Assembly: GCA_016205045.1 (NCBI GenBank)
Contig: JACQJM010000251.1
Coordinates: 1 to 12,753, forward strand
Direction: 5' to 3'
DNA: 12,753 nucleotides
Origin: Elusimicrobiota bacterium
GTDB lineage: Bacteria; Elusimicrobiota; Elusimicrobia; JACQJN01
A program made the translations under genes and the position numbers. Numbering within the stretch: position 1 is the first letter of the stretch; each line of letters begins with the position of its first letter. The notes beneath the pieces were generated by a model. It ran no database searches. It had not been told where the DNA came from and saw only the letters and a program-made list of their open reading frames with translations. Of this stretch, positions 12,335-12,753 are shown in pieces.

Positions 12335-12753
12335 ATGATGGCTAAGCCTTCCGCTCCAGCGTTCAGGGCAGTCCCATCTTCTCGAAAGCTTCTTCCCCTC
12401 CTGAAACGGTTCTCGCAAAAAAGGATCCTAGTTATCGGAGACTTAATGCTGGATCATTTTCTGCGCGGAAAAGTGGGACGCATCTCTCCAGAAGCCCCGG
12501 TTCCGGTTGTCTGCATCACTCAGGAAAGCTATGTCCCGGGAGGGGCTGGAAATGTAGCCGCTAATATCATTTCTTTAGGAGCCGAAGTCAGCGTGGTGGG
12601 GCTGGTGGGCACCGATGAGGCTGGATTCAAACTCGTGGCTGACCTGAAGAATCGTGGCATCGAAACCTCTTTTATTCTTCGCGACGGGGAACGCCCAACA
12701 ACGGAAAAAGTACGAATCATTGCGGAACATCAGCAAGTGGTGCGATATGATCG
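12335..12753 (+). CDS. hldE: D-glycero-beta-D-manno-heptose-7-phosphate kinase, N-terminal part (cut by window edge)
   Basis: I translated 139 codons by hand from ATG 12335 to the edge, with no stop. The protein is the PfkB/ribokinase-fold sugar kinase domain of HldE/RfaE: it phosphorylates heptose 7-phosphate at C1 on the way to ADP-heptose for the lipopolysaccharide inner core. Diagnostic blocks are 'ILVIGDLMLDHFLRGKVGRI' (31-50), 'SPEAPVPVV' (51-59), 'PGGAGNVAANI' (68-78) and 'VVGLVGTDEAG'. About 30 residues precede the first strand, a little longer than usual. The tandem ATGATG makes 12338 an equal start. Whether a C-terminal adenylyltransferase domain follows (bifunctional HldE) or not (HldA) cannot be seen, so the symbol is provisional. 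It is transcribed away from the histidine kinase. Confidence 0.9.
   Translation, partial: MMAKPSAPAFRAVPSSRKLLPLLKRFSQKRILVIGDLMLDHFLRGKVGRISPEAPVPVVCITQESYVPGGAGNVAANIISLGAEVSVVGLVGTDEAGFKLVADLKNRGIETSFILRDGERPTTEKVRIIAEHQQVVRYD

Noticed and set aside
1..12753. CRISPR array, tRNA or rRNA genes, transposases, prophage or toxin-antitoxin genes
   Set aside because: I looked for regular spaced repeats, cloverleaf-like segments and such proteins and found none.

Overview
The window holds nine protein genes in four transcription blocks and almost no non-coding DNA; the largest gap is 138 bases. Two genes are cut by the window edges. No rRNA, tRNA, CRISPR array, transposase or phage gene is visible. 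Base composition is close to even. A heptose-7-phosphate kinase of lipopolysaccharide inner-core synthesis, a lipoprotein, a periplasmic HtrA protease and a LysM/FecR envelope protein all point to an outer-membrane (Gram-negative type) bacterium. The modular envelope proteins and the several families of short repeats resemble what is seen in uncultivated environmental phyla, but I cannot name a phylum from this sequence alone.

Block 1 (minus strand, 3961 down to 1) is a tightly coupled purine-degradation operon: molybdenum subunit xdhA, 2Fe-2S subunit xdhC, FAD subunit xdhB, then the first 97 codons of a ureidoglycolate lyase gene (allA). Every junction overlaps (TAATG, ATGA, and an 8-base overlap). 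The allA gene makes a purine hydroxylase (xanthine dehydrogenase) much more likely than another member of the molybdenum hydroxylase family.

Block 2 (plus strand, 4053 to 8489) carries a TatD-associated radical SAM protein, a membrane-anchored protein with a CBM48/AMPK-type glycan-binding domain, a large lipoprotein that looks like a decayed GH57 glycosidase fused to a glucodextranase C-terminal (DOMON-like) domain, and an HtrA/Deg serine protease with two PDZ-like domains. Gaps are 3, 26 and 4 bases.

Block 3 (minus strand, 12196 down to 8486) runs convergently into block 2, so that the two last stop codons share bases. It encodes a membrane sensor histidine kinase without an adjacent response regulator and a LysM/FecR/Fn3-like/glucodextranase-B-like protein anchored by a C-terminal membrane helix. 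Blocks 2 and 3 together look like envelope glycan-binding, sensing and quality-control functions; a joint role is inference.

Block 4 (plus strand, from 12335) is the start of hldE/hldA, preceded by a perfect extended -10 box so close to the ATG that a leaderless transcript is likely.

The most unusual feature is a set of unrelated short repeats that have become part of coding sequence: a 62-base palindrome in frame inside xdhA, a REP-like hairpin forming the xdhA tail and the xdhC ribosome site, an A/T-rich repeat forming the xdhC tail, a 9-base tandem array that supplies the lipoprotein start codon, and a 23-base perfect palindrome in the tail of the histidine kinase.
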